Shown here: positions 47,356-55,611 of the stretch, one piece after another
Layout of the letters: each line of letters opens with the position of its first letter
Numbering within the stretch: position 1 is the stretch's first letter
NCBI RefSeq assembly: GCF_029852145.1
Contig: NC_079969.1
Location: forward strand, 13,867,465-13,931,464
Direction: 5' to 3'
Length of the DNA stretch: 64,000 nt
Source: Microplitis mediator
Lineage: Eukaryota > Arthropoda > Insecta > Hymenoptera > Braconidae
Notes under the pieces: model-generated
Told to the model about the DNA's origin: nothing
Seen by the model: the letters and a program-made list of their open reading frames with translations, nothing else
Database searches by the model: none
Translations under genes and position numbers: made by a program

Positions 47356-48007
47356 ACACAGGTCTACAAAAAAAAATGTTTTGTTTGGTGCCGCTAATTC
47401 TAGGTTACGTTTTGGTTACGTGCGAAGCTGTCAAAATTATGAAGCTACGTTCAGGTTTGTATCGATCGATATAATAACCTAAAAAACGTATTTTATCATA
47501 ATTAATGTCATTATAATCAATAAATTTTTTTTTAAATTGATAATATTGATATGCCGTCGATATGCCACCATTTAAATATAGTGGAAACCTAAACATGCAA
47601 ACCTTCTCAATAAGACAATTTATAGATAAATTGAGAAAAATATAGATAGCCCGAACTGGGAATCGAACCCAGACCAATTCGGTATCGCGCCGAGTGCTCT
47701 ACCAGTTGAGCTATCCGGCACTATAATGAGAACGTTTTCATCAAGATTTAAAGATGATGGAAGATAGATACCAAGGTCGCTGGAATGAGCATATGATGGC
47801 AGATTACTGTTGGAGTATTACACGGGAATGTGTAATTAAATGTATTTTACTGTTTTGAATTAAATTTTCTTTTGTTTTATAATAAATGAAAATCTCGAAA
47901 ACTTTACGTAGCATTAAAAAAGGAAGTATCACGTTTTTATCAGGGTACCGAATGTACTTGAAATCAGTTTTACTTTTAGCAGCACCAAAATCATTGTAGA
48001 CCTGTGT
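47356..48007. mobile_element. ACACAGGTCTAC inverted-repeat element containing a tRNA-like sequence
   Basis: Inverted ends ACACAGGTCTACAA and TTGTAGACCTGTGT, with a second inverted match (GGTGCCGCTAA/GCAGCACC) just inside. About 650 bp. No transposase. A tRNA-Lys-derived sequence lies within it on the minus strand. Confidence 0.65.
47649..47719 (-). tRNA. tRNA-Lys-like pseudogene
   Basis: 71 nt starting GCCGGATAGCTCAACTGGTA on the minus strand, with intact A box (TAGCTCAACTGG) and B box (GGTTCGATTCC). The D stem (GCTC/GAGC) and T stem (CTGGG/CCCAG) pair. The 3' acceptor strand TTCGGGC would pair with GCCCGGA, so one C has been lost from the 5' strand. The anticodon loop CGCGATA lacks U33, so no amino acid can be assigned. 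The stems resemble tRNA-Lys. Probably a decayed tRNA or tRNA-derived retroposed copy, still with Pol III promoter boxes. Confidence 0.65.
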
Positions 48008-48685
48008 AATTTTATAATATCATGATATTAGAAACTTTCTGTTATTTTTGAGATTTCTCATCAGGAATTTCAATTGTCAGAGATTTATTATAGCAAACAG
48101 CGTGCTCCACAAAACATGTCGTGAAACTTATGTGAGTATAAATTAACAAACTTAATTTACCTGGCAGAGAGGTAAGAACATTTCACCGATGGAATCGTCT
48201 CTTGAAAATCTATCATAGTCGAAAACATGAAGATGAAGCACACGGCTTTGCAATTTTTGGATTGGAAAACCTGCACATATTTGAATTCAATGTTAATATC
48301 CAAATTATATCAAATTATATATAATAATTTATAATGTCCATAGTGAACAGAAGGATAAATTGAATGACTAAAAAGTAAAGTTTTTCTGGTCTATTCAAGG
48401 CAAGTACTGGAACAAGCAGGCATTAGTGAATACTATTAGTGGAAATAAGCATGTGTTTAATGCCTTTGTACTTCAATCAAGTTCATCTATTAGTTTTAAT
48501 TTTGATTGTATGTAAGTAAATCGTAACATTTATTATTCTCATTCGTTAGTCGATATCATAGAAATCTAACTATTGTATTTGACTTCAAGACGAAATTTCT
48601 GAAAAATTTTGCCACCTCCAAACTCAGCTTGACAAGCTGAGTCGGGAAGTACATATGGTTGGAAAGCTTATGTATGAATTACATA
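48008..48685. other. Intergenic, nothing recognised
   Basis: AT-rich, with no ORF or repeat match beyond short A/T runs. Confidence 0.5.
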
Positions 48686-49617
48686 CACTGGTCACAAAAA
48701 TTAAGGGATAGATAAAAAATCCGAAATTTTTGGGTGATTTTCAACATGCTGTAACTCAGTGAAAAATAGTCGTATAAGGAAATGAAAAAATGCAAATTGT
48801 AGCCTTAAGTTTCTAGTTTTCAGATCTGAATCTCAAAATTTTTTTTCATGTACGGTTCCGGAGTAATCATAAAAAACCAACGAAAAAAAAATTTTCAAAA
48901 TTTTTGCTGGTCTTTCAATACCTCTATGGGCGTCAATAAATTTTTTTGAATAATCCGACCGTATGACTTTTCTAGGAAATTTTGTGCCCTTCAATTTGGT
49001 GGCCTAAAAAAGTCTCTACGACAATTTGACGTCGAGTTATCATTGATCAAAGCAAAAAAGTCCATTTTGGCTTTGATAATCAATAACTCCTGATGTATTG
49101 GTCGTACAGAGAATGGAAGCAGGGTTTTGAAAACTGAAAAACATTCTCTATAAGGCAAAATTAGCAACATTTAATATAAAAATTTTTTTAAAGCGATATT
49201 GTTTAGTAAAAAACAGGTAAAAATTCGCAAATTTAAGGATATTCGGAAATCTTGCTATAACTTTGGATATAACGGATGAACAAAGGATATCTTCATCTTT
49301 TTTTTAACCTCAAGGTGTCCTGAAAAAACCCTGAAAAATTCAAATCGCTGCGATTTTTCTTTCTAAGTGCCCCGATGCTTTAAATTTATCGATTTTGTCA
49401 AAAATCACTATAATTGGTAGTTTCTTGGTTTTTGTTCATTTTTTCGATTTGAAAATGTTTTTTTTTACCGATTATCTTCATTTCTTTGATCAAAAAGATC
49501 GATTATCGAAAAAAATTGAAAAAAAAAATTTTGAAAAAAGTTTTTTTTTTTTCAAAAGTTTTTTTTTGTTATATCCGCAATGATTTATCGTTGTCAAAAA
49601 AAAATTCCTCAAATTTT
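48686..49617. mobile_element. Half copy of the CACTGGTCAC palindromic element
   Basis: Matches the left arm of 43827-45818 from CACTGGTCACAAAAATTAAG through the poly-T centre, preceded by TA at 48684-85. The second arm is absent. Confidence 0.8.
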
Positions 49618-50557
49618 GGCCGTCCACCCACTTGGGTGCGAGAATGAAAAAAAGTAAGAACTTCTAATAAGGATGCAGAGTGATTTGATGTGTTATTGTA
49701 AAAAAATTTTAGATAGAAATAAAAAAAAATTTTTTTTTTTTTTTTCATCATGCTGTACCCCCAAAATAATAGTAGCTGAAAATCTGTAAAAATTCTGAAG
49801 AGCAGCTGCTAATATAAGGATAAAGTCTACAGATTTTCAAATTTTTCGAACAATTACTTCATAGCCCACAGAAAGTAGTCAGTTTTACATGGATTTACAA
49901 AATCAAATAGAAACACCTTTGATTTTGCTCCAATCGTTTTTTTTCGATACCTAATAGGATATTAAGAAATTCTAAAAAGAATCAGAAGACGCTCGCCATT
50001 TGTTTATAAATAATAAGCATTTGAAAAAAACCTAAATTGAATAATTTTTTTCTCAGAACCTATTGGTTTTAGGTTTTTGAGGTCAGTAGTTAAAATGGGG
50101 GGCTTCACCCCCCCGATAAAACAGATTTCTGCAGATTTTCAGAGGCCGTTCTCATTCTGAATAAGTTTTAAATAATTTTAAGAAGTTTTCAATATTTTTT
50201 AAAAGTTTTAAAAGTTTAAAATATTTTTTAAAAATTAAAAATTTTTTTTTTTAAATTAAATTTTTTTTTTTTTAATTAAAAATTTTTTTTTTTTAATTAA
50301 AATTTTTTTTTTTTGAAATTAAAATTTTTTTTTAAAATTAAAAATTTTTTTTTAAATTAAAATTTTTTTTTTAATTTAAATTTTTTTTAAAAGTTAAAAA
50401 TTTTTTTTTTAAATTTAAAAATATTTTTTAATAGTTTTAAATAGTTTGTCAATCGTTCAACCCTTTTAATTTAACCCGTTTAAAACTATAATTTAGGTAA
50501 AGGTGGGGGTGAGTAGTAGTCAAAGTGGGGTGGTTAGTAGTTAAGGTGGGAGGGTAA
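49618..50557. other. Low-complexity flank left of the Polinton cassette
   Basis: Long runs of T and A, dominated at 50230-50420 by an irregular repeat of T-runs separated by AAATTAAA. A GGGGGGCTTCACCCCCC hairpin lies at about 50097-50114, and G-rich AGTAGT-AAGGTGGG segments at 50500-50550. No gene. The left terminal repeat of the Polinton would be expected around here, but I could not identify it. Confidence 0.5.
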
Positions 50558-50594
50558 TATAAAAAGCTGATATTTTGTTCAACCATCAATCAGT
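50558..50594 (+). promoter_or_regulatory. TATA box and TCAGT initiator of the left cassette
   Basis: TATAAAAA at 50558-50565, and TCAGT at about 50590, roughly 32 bp downstream, which is the spacing for an arthropod core promoter. G-rich sequence lies directly upstream. Confidence 0.65.
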
Positions 50595-50651
50595 TATAGT
50601 TTCAATTTTCACGTGAAACTTAGATACAAAGTCAGTCAGTCTTCCTCATAG

Positions 50652-50792
50652 GTAAGTTATTTATATTTTTCCTCACAAGTCTTACATACTTCTTCCAATA
50701 AAATAATTTAATCCCTGTTTAAATCTCTTTTAAAACTTTTAAATAGTTTCTAAATTGTTCAAACCCTTTTAAGTTAACTCTTTATGCCGCAG
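50652..50792 (+). other. 5'UTR intron of the left cassette
   Basis: The donor CATAG|GTAAGT is close to consensus; the acceptor is TTTATGCCGCAG at 50792. The intron is 141 bp and ends 32 bp before the first ATG (50825). Predicted from signals only. Confidence 0.65.
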
Positions 50793-50824
50793 GACATTCA
50801 AATTAATTAATTGCAATTGTGGAA

Positions 50825-51634
50825 ATGGAGTTTATAATCGATTTCGTGGGTTTCGAAATCCCCGACGGATCATTTGTATTCAAAGAAGTCTACATTACTG
50901 ATATTACGCTTTCTGAAAAGATGTATGAATCTCGTTTTCATTCTATTTATGAGTCACCGATAGAGCACAGTAATACTACTATATTACATGAAAACGTGGA
51001 TCAAAGAGGATGTGGTCATGGAATTTTATGGGATACTGGTGAAGACTCATACGATACATTGTCAAGTAATGTTTACACTTTTACAAAAAAAGCTTCATAT
51101 TTTTATGTGCAAGGAGCACGAAAGAAAAACCTTCTTGAAAAACTAATTAACTATGCGGTACCAGTAATTGATTTGGAGAAAATGCGATTTTTCAATGAGG
51201 ATTTAGATGAATATTCAAGACCAATATGTCCAAATAGGATAGATCATTTGAGAAGTAAAGGTGTTTATTCATGTGCATTTGAAAATGCTAAACAAATCAA
51301 GCAATGGTTTATCGCGCACTGGGGTGAAGGCTCATCATATGACAAGTCTGTACAACTTTACTATCAATTGAGTGATTTAAGTAAAATGCAAGATCGTGAT
51401 ATTGCTTGTCTCGATGAAACATTCATTATGCTATTCGCGCGAGCTGAAATCAGTCAAGCTTGGGATAAGTTACCAGTGCACCTAAAAAATAACCAAAAAA
51501 TCATGGACTATCAAGTGTGTCATGAACACGATGGTGTAGGTGACATTTATCCATACAAGAAAAACTGTTATGCATGTAATGAACGGAAAATAAATTATTG
51601 TACATATAGTTCTAACGTCTTTTTAAGAAAATAA
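50825..51634 (+). CDS. Accessory protein of an arthropod family of unknown function
   Basis: 269 residues from the ATG at 50825 (an in-frame GTG lies just upstream). Starts MEFIIDFVGFEIPDGSFVFK: two beta strands with Asp and Glu at positions like those of RNase H-like nucleases. Other conserved-looking blocks are GCGHGILWDTGED, FYVQGARKKNLLE, VIDLEKMRFF, and a Cys/His region CAFENAKQIKQWF. The C terminus (about 225-269) is Cys-rich (CHEH, CYACNERKINYC). I recall similar proteins in many insects, often near transposons, but no established function. A nuclease role is only a suggestion. It lies behind its own promoter and upstream of the GADD34-like exon. Confidence 0.6.
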   Translation: MEFIIDFVGFEIPDGSFVFKEVYITDITLSEKMYESRFHSIYESPIEHSNTTILHENVDQRGCGHGILWDTGEDSYDTLSSNVYTFTKKASYFYVQGARKKNLLEKLINYAVPVIDLEKMRFFNEDLDEYSRPICPNRIDHLRSKGVYSCAFENAKQIKQWFIAHWGEGSSYDKSVQLYYQLSDLSKMQDRDIACLDETFIMLFARAEISQAWDKLPVHLKNNQKIMDYQVCHEHDGVGDIYPYKKNCYACNERKINYCTYSSNVFLRK

Positions 51635-51682
51635 TGTATTTCCTTAGAAATTCGTTGTGCTATAAATTAATAACTTTTACAG

Positions 51683-51925
51683 AATAAAACAGATTCACAT
51701 GATATAATTGTTAAGAAAAAAGTTCGATTTAATCCAACACCCATTATTCATCATATGCGAGTATGGAATTTCGCATATCAATATGCTAGGAAAGGTAAAT
51801 GGATGCAAGCAGCTGCAGATCGTGAGCGTTTTAGACGCAGAATTGATAAACTAAATATTATTCTAGAACCTGTATTAGTTAACAAATATAATTATATAAA
51901 TAAAAATTATAATATTAAATTATAG
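51683..51925 (+). CDS. GADD34/PPP1R15-like PP1-docking exon
   Basis: 80 codons opening directly after the splice acceptor AACTTTTACAG (ends 51682) and ending at the TAG at 51923-25. Visible: KKKVRFNP (the KVxF PP1-docking motif at about 51719-51730), then HHMRVWNFAYQYARKGKW and DRERFRRRI, the order and spacing of the conserved module of PPP1R15/GADD34 proteins and their known viral counterparts. Those proteins bring PP1 to eIF2alpha and keep translation running under stress. No ATG precedes KVRF in this frame, so an upstream exon is needed; in-frame donors exist within the preceding gene (for example GTAGGT at 51536), but none is proven. Confidence 0.8.
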   Translation, partial: NKTDSHDIIVKKKVRFNPTPIIHHMRVWNFAYQYARKGKWMQAAADRERFRRRIDKLNIILEPVLVNKYNYINKNYNIKL

Positions 51926-52036
51926 GTTAAACTGTAACGTAAAAATAATAAAATAAAAAAACACTTGAATTAAATTTTTATTTTTCATTATTATTATTTA
52001 TTCAAAACCTTTATCTTATAGAGTACAAAATATCGC

Positions 52037-53269
52037 TTACATTAATTTTCTAACATTATTACTTATAGGATTATATTCAATTATACGATCGTGTAAAATT
52101 AGACAGTATGCTGATGTTCGGGGTGAAAATGGAACTTTAGATTCAAATTCTACTCTAACATCCACTGGCCCAGATTTTATAGCTTCATTTTGTTTAGAAC
52201 AATCAATTACATAAAGTCGGGCTTCTTTTAAAAATGCTGCCTTTGTCAACAATGGTTCTGGTTCTTTACCATAGTATGATGTTCGAAAATTAGTGTACAT
52301 ATCATATAATATTGCATACTGATTGCGATCGATATCAAGATTCAAATTACCATAAGGATAACTTTGAGAATTGAGGAAAAGTTTTACATCTCTAAGATTA
52401 CAATGATCAAATTGACTGGCATCTTTTTTAACTGCGTTTTTCCTCGCAGTTTGAAATCCCAGAATCACATAACGTGGTTTCTCCAGCTGTGTTGATGTTT
52501 TAATTTGCCAAATGTGTTTTGTAGTTGCTGGAAGTAATGGATATTCATACAACTCCCATGAACGAAAACTCATTGAAATAGCTGGATCACTTGATATATA
52601 ATTTAATGCTTGAATTTTCTGCTTATCAGATATAGTGATGTGTGGTATGAGCCACTCAACTTTATTTAGAGTAATCTTAACGTTTGCAGCAACATCAGTA
52701 ACTGTTGCTGGTTTATGTATGTAAGCGTTAAGATCAGTATTTGATCTTCTGATAACTAACTCATATGTTGCATTCATGACAATACGATTGTAATCTTCAG
52801 CAAACCCAAGCATGACACTTAATGGTATGGATACATCAAAGTATCCATCATCATTAGTTAATTTATTAGCATCACCCATCAACCACCCAGCATTTTCCAT
52901 AAGATTTCGCTGTCCTGGACTTAGAGATGTGTAACTCTTCATCAGACATGTAATAGCTACATTTTTACATTGATCAATCACAACACCATTTAGTAGTAGG
53001 GATAATTCTTCAATCATATGACAAACAGCCATATTCACCAACTCCATTGTTCCATTAACTGCAGTCCCATCTGATTTTGTAAATTTTCCAGTTATGTGTA
53101 GTGTACTTTTGTTTAGTAATAAACATAAGCCTTGATTTTGCACACAGATACGGATTTCATCGTTATTATTTAATGTTGATGATGCGTATGGTTGATGTGC
53201 ATGAAGTTCATAGTGTGCAATCGATTCATCATACACAATTGGTTTCTGAATGTCTAAGATTTCCGCCAT
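52037..53269 (-). CDS. Major capsid protein (double jelly-roll)
   Basis: About 410 residues from the ATG at 53269, which has a strong context (ACCATGG); the frame stays open further upstream only through a TTG. Polinton/adintovirus major capsid protein, which would form the hexon-like trimers of the shell. Recognisable segments are NNDEIRICVQNQ, LVNMAVCHMIEELSLLLNG, then HIWQIKTSTQLEKPRYVILG, FDHCNLRDVKLFLN and YPYGNLNLDIDRNQYAILYD. It forms a block with the small basic ORF and the minor capsid gene. Its length fits the family and there is no internal stop. Assignment rests on memory of the family, without an alignment. Confidence 0.82.
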   Translation of the reverse strand: MAEILDIQKPIVYDESIAHYELHAHQPYASSTLNNNDEIRICVQNQGLCLLLNKSTLHITGKFTKSDGTAVNGTMELVNMAVCHMIEELSLLLNGVVIDQCKNVAITCLMKSYTSLSPGQRNLMENAGWLMGDANKLTNDDGYFDVSIPLSVMLGFAEDYNRIVMNATYELVIRRSNTDLNAYIHKPATVTDVAANVKITLNKVEWLIPHITISDKQKIQALNYISSDPAISMSFRSWELYEYPLLPATTKHIWQIKTSTQLEKPRYVILGFQTARKNAVKKDASQFDHCNLRDVKLFLNSQSYPYGNLNLDIDRNQYAILYDMYTNFRTSYYGKEPEPLLTKAAFLKEARLYVIDCSKQNEAIKSGPVDVRVEFESKVPFSPRTSAYCLILHDRIIEYNPISNNVRKLM

Positions 53270-53300
53270 GGTAATATAATGCAGCAAAAATTAATTTTCT

Positions 53301-53462
53301 TTATTTTCCCAATTTTCCACGTAACTTTAATCCGAGACTTTTGAGAAATTGAGCGTTCTGATGTGTTAACACTTTGGCATGTGCACGATGACTGATCGGT
53401 TTGAGGCATCTTGACTCAATTTTATACCCTCCACCAGTTTTCGTATTAAAAACAATTCCCAT
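53301..53462 (-). CDS. Small basic protein between the capsid genes
   Basis: 53 residues: starts MGIVFNTKTGGGYKIESR and ends LKSLGLKLRGKLGK, strongly basic. Its ATG overlaps the stop of the minor capsid gene as TAATG, an arrangement that allows termination-reinitiation. I recall comparable small proteins with LT..N..FLKSLG in other Polintons, of unknown role; a virion nucleic-acid-binding part is a guess. Confidence 0.6.
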   Translation of the reverse strand: MGIVFNTKTGGGYKIESRCLKPISHRAHAKVLTHQNAQFLKSLGLKLRGKLGK

Positions 53463-54223
53463 TATTTTATAGACTTTATGTGTAATCGTATAGTTATTGT
53501 TTCACCGCGAAAATTCACAGATTTCCCATCCTGATCTACTATGGACACTCTAAGATTACGTATTGTATCGACGGCGACTGGAAGGTAAATGATGTGCGAT
53601 GGGATTTCAATGATCTTATATCCAGGTGCAACAGACGGGAAAAACTCATGGATTGTGTGCGCTTTGTGATTATTTATGTATGCACCACTAGTAATATTAC
53701 ACTCAAGTCTCAACGCATTAATTTTGAGAATCGTTACTGGTAAATCAGACTTGTGCAAGATATTTGGTGCTAGAGATCGATTCGTAAATCCTAATAACGA
53801 TGCAATTGAATCTTTAGGCTCAAAATTTATAGGCTTACTGCACTTAATTTCACTATGCAATTCATTATTGTTTGCTTTGAGGCTGAATTCCAAATTTTCC
53901 GGTAGCTCTTTTAATAAATACTTTTCAATATCTTTTAACTCATAACTGCCCGTTGGTATTGTTATTACAGTATCAGCCAATACCTTTTCTCTTTGAGCAT
54001 CTGTCAAATAACGATCTATTTCTGAAACACGATTTTTGTCTGCACCACTAGCTATATAAAACTTGTTAGCACCAACATCAATATTAGGTATTGAATTAAA
54101 CGTTAAGAGTTCCACAAGACCCAAAGCATATTTTTTCAATGGTGATAGTTCAATGGGTGGAAAATAATCAGCCTCTAATACAGAGGAATTTCCTGACAGT
54201 GTTAATGTGAACGAATCGGCCAT
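53462..54223 (-). CDS. Minor capsid (penton) protein
   Basis: 253 residues from the ATG at 54221-23. Minor capsid protein of the Polinton type, a single jelly-roll that would form the pentameric vertices. Features: N-terminal FTLTLSGNSSVLEADYFPPI, PTGSYELKDIEKYLLKEL, SIASLLGFTNR, and a C-terminal half with FFPSVAPGYKIIEIP, YLPVAVDTI and VNFRGETITIRLHI. Full length and uninterrupted. Upstream of the small basic ORF and the major capsid gene, downstream of the protease, as in related elements. Confidence 0.82.
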   Translation of the reverse strand: MADSFTLTLSGNSSVLEADYFPPIELSPLKKYALGLVELLTFNSIPNIDVGANKFYIASGADKNRVSEIDRYLTDAQREKVLADTVITIPTGSYELKDIEKYLLKELPENLEFSLKANNNELHSEIKCSKPINFEPKDSIASLLGFTNRSLAPNILHKSDLPVTILKINALRLECNITSGAYINNHKAHTIHEFFPSVAPGYKIIEIPSHIIYLPVAVDTIRNLRVSIVDQDGKSVNFRGETITIRLHIKSIK

Positions 54224-54255
54224 GACTGATGTCTAGTTGATTAATTCACATCAAT

Positions 54256-54615
54256 TTATAGCTGGTCACTGAGAAATTTGAGACACAAATGACCGCATAT
54301 TACTGTATTAAAATCCTGATATCGCTTATAATTATATTTTATGCTACCAACATCAAGATATTCCATGAGATCTTCTGGTGGTTGTAAATTACCAAAACTA
54401 TCAAAGTATACCACATTATTACCATTTTTCTTGTATGCAACCCAGTGTGAACCAGATCCATTTTTATCATCAAGGTTTATAATTGCGGATTCATTGATTC
54501 TTGGTCCTGATTTTGGTAAATCATTTCTCATGAAAACACCTCGAAAGTGTAGAATTTCCAAATCTTTAGCATACTTCAGCAAATCAAAGTTAGTGAGTGC
54601 TCGATGTGGTAGCAT
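54256..54615 (-). CDS. Adenain-like cysteine protease
   Basis: 119 residues. The catalytic pattern is visible: SHWVAYK (His), VVYFDSFGN (Asp) and VICGHLCLKFL (Cys in CGHLC), in the order of the Ulp1/adenain family. It would process capsid or core proteins during maturation. It ends about 30 bp before the minor capsid gene and starts where the pX-like gene ends. Short, but the same size as other Polinton proteases. Confidence 0.88.
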   Translation of the reverse strand: MLPHRALTNFDLLKYAKDLEILHFRGVFMRNDLPKSGPRINESAIINLDDKNGSGSHWVAYKKNGNNVVYFDSFGNLQPPEDLMEYLDVGSIKYNYKRYQDFNTVICGHLCLKFLSDQL

Positions 54616-54974
54616 TATTCGTTTTTTGGGTAAGGACTCAGATATAAACCCATACCTTTTGTGTATGGTGTCAGATATAAACCTTTGCCAAGTGCTATTG
54701 CTTCCATTGTTTCGTTGTGACGCTTACTTTCATCAAATTTTCGTTTAGCTGAGTTAGCTTTACGTATAACCCGAGCTATACTTGCAGCACCACCAGCCAG
54801 AGCACCAGTAGCACTTAAGCCAGCAAATAATGGTATCAAAAATGGTAGTATACCACCAACTTTTGTTGGTAATGGTAAAACATGAGGTAATTTAATTTTT
54901 TTTTTACTGCCAGCTTGTTTTACTGCCTCACGAGCACTTTTCAATGCTGATTTAACTGGCTCTAAGCCAGTCAT
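54615..54974 (-). CDS. pX-like minor virion protein with hydrophobic segment
   Basis: 119 residues. A basic N-terminal half with KSAREAVKQAGSKKK, then a hydrophobic stretch GGILPFLIPLFAGLSATGAL (about residues 40-60) followed by a Gly/Ala-rich part, and a C terminus with two GLYL(S/T)PY repeats. This layout matches the pX/pVI-like small virion proteins reported in adintoviruses, which may act on membranes or the core. It sits between the protease and PLA2-like genes. Function is inferred from similarity of layout. Confidence 0.6.
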   Translation of the reverse strand: MTGLEPVKSALKSAREAVKQAGSKKKIKLPHVLPLPTKVGGILPFLIPLFAGLSATGALAGGAASIARVIRKANSAKRKFDESKRHNETMEAIALGKGLYLTPYTKGMGLYLSPYPKNE

Positions 54975-55003
54975 AGATTTTTTAGCGAATTTGACTATAT
55001 TTT

Positions 55004-55567
55004 TTATGGAAACACGGAGCTTTTTATTTTTTTTTTTACCCTCCCAACCGCTATGGATGTCTTTTTTTTCTCACTCTTTTTAGTTGTTTTGTTTGGACTT
55101 CGTTTTTTTTTCTTTGACACTGACTCTTTCAGACCCATACCCAAACTCCTTTTTATTCTCATAGTTTTATTAACACCCCAAGCAACTGTTTTTTCACCAA
55201 TACTCGCGTCTTCTGCGTGAACACGTTTCAAGGCCTTTTCTGCAAGTTCTCTATCAGCCTCGTGACGTGCAACGATATTATTAGGATTTTGTGTGTATGC
55301 AATATCGTGTTCTTTGCACGCTTTATCTAGAGGATTGATACCCGGATCACCACGAGCTAATCTTTTTGTTAACTTTGTACCTGGGCCACAATATTGATAA
55401 CCCGGCACATGTAATTCAATCGGTAGTTTATTAATGATACTATTAACAAAACCTCTACCAATTTTCATCGTCTTATTTATACATCTACACTCAATCATTG
55501 ATGCATCACGACTGAATTTAAATTCTATAAAACGGTAATACTTATAGGTAATCGAATGAGTTGTCAT
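55004..55567 (-). CDS. Virion phospholipase A2-like protein
   Basis: 187 residues from the ATG at 55565-67; a second ATG at 55466-68 (MKIGRGF) may be the true start. PLA2 motifs: a Ca-binding loop with YCGPGT and a catalytic helix with DKACKEHDIAY, the His-Asp pair of this enzyme group, also known from parvovirus VP1. The C terminus is very basic (KKKKRSPNKTTKK), like a nuclear localisation or DNA-binding tail. In virions such domains help escape from endosomes. It is divergent from the ATPase with only 44 bp between them, a likely shared promoter region. Confidence 0.85.
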   Translation of the reverse strand: MTTHSITYKYYRFIEFKFSRDASMIECRCINKTMKIGRGFVNSIINKLPIELHVPGYQYCGPGTKLTKRLARGDPGINPLDKACKEHDIAYTQNPNNIVARHEADRELAEKALKRVHAEDASIGEKTVAWGVNKTMRIKRSLGMGLKESVSKKKKRSPNKTTKKSEKKKTSIAVGRVKKKIKSSVFP

Positions 55568-55611
55568 TTGAATATCGTTGAATGAACATCACGACATCTT
55601 GAAAAATAAAA

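Noticed and set aside
51683..51925. Chance basic helix rather than a PPP1R15-like module
   Set aside because: The KVRF motif, its spacing to the VW and DRERFRRRI blocks and the good splice acceptor all agree; chance is unlikely, although a profile search is needed.
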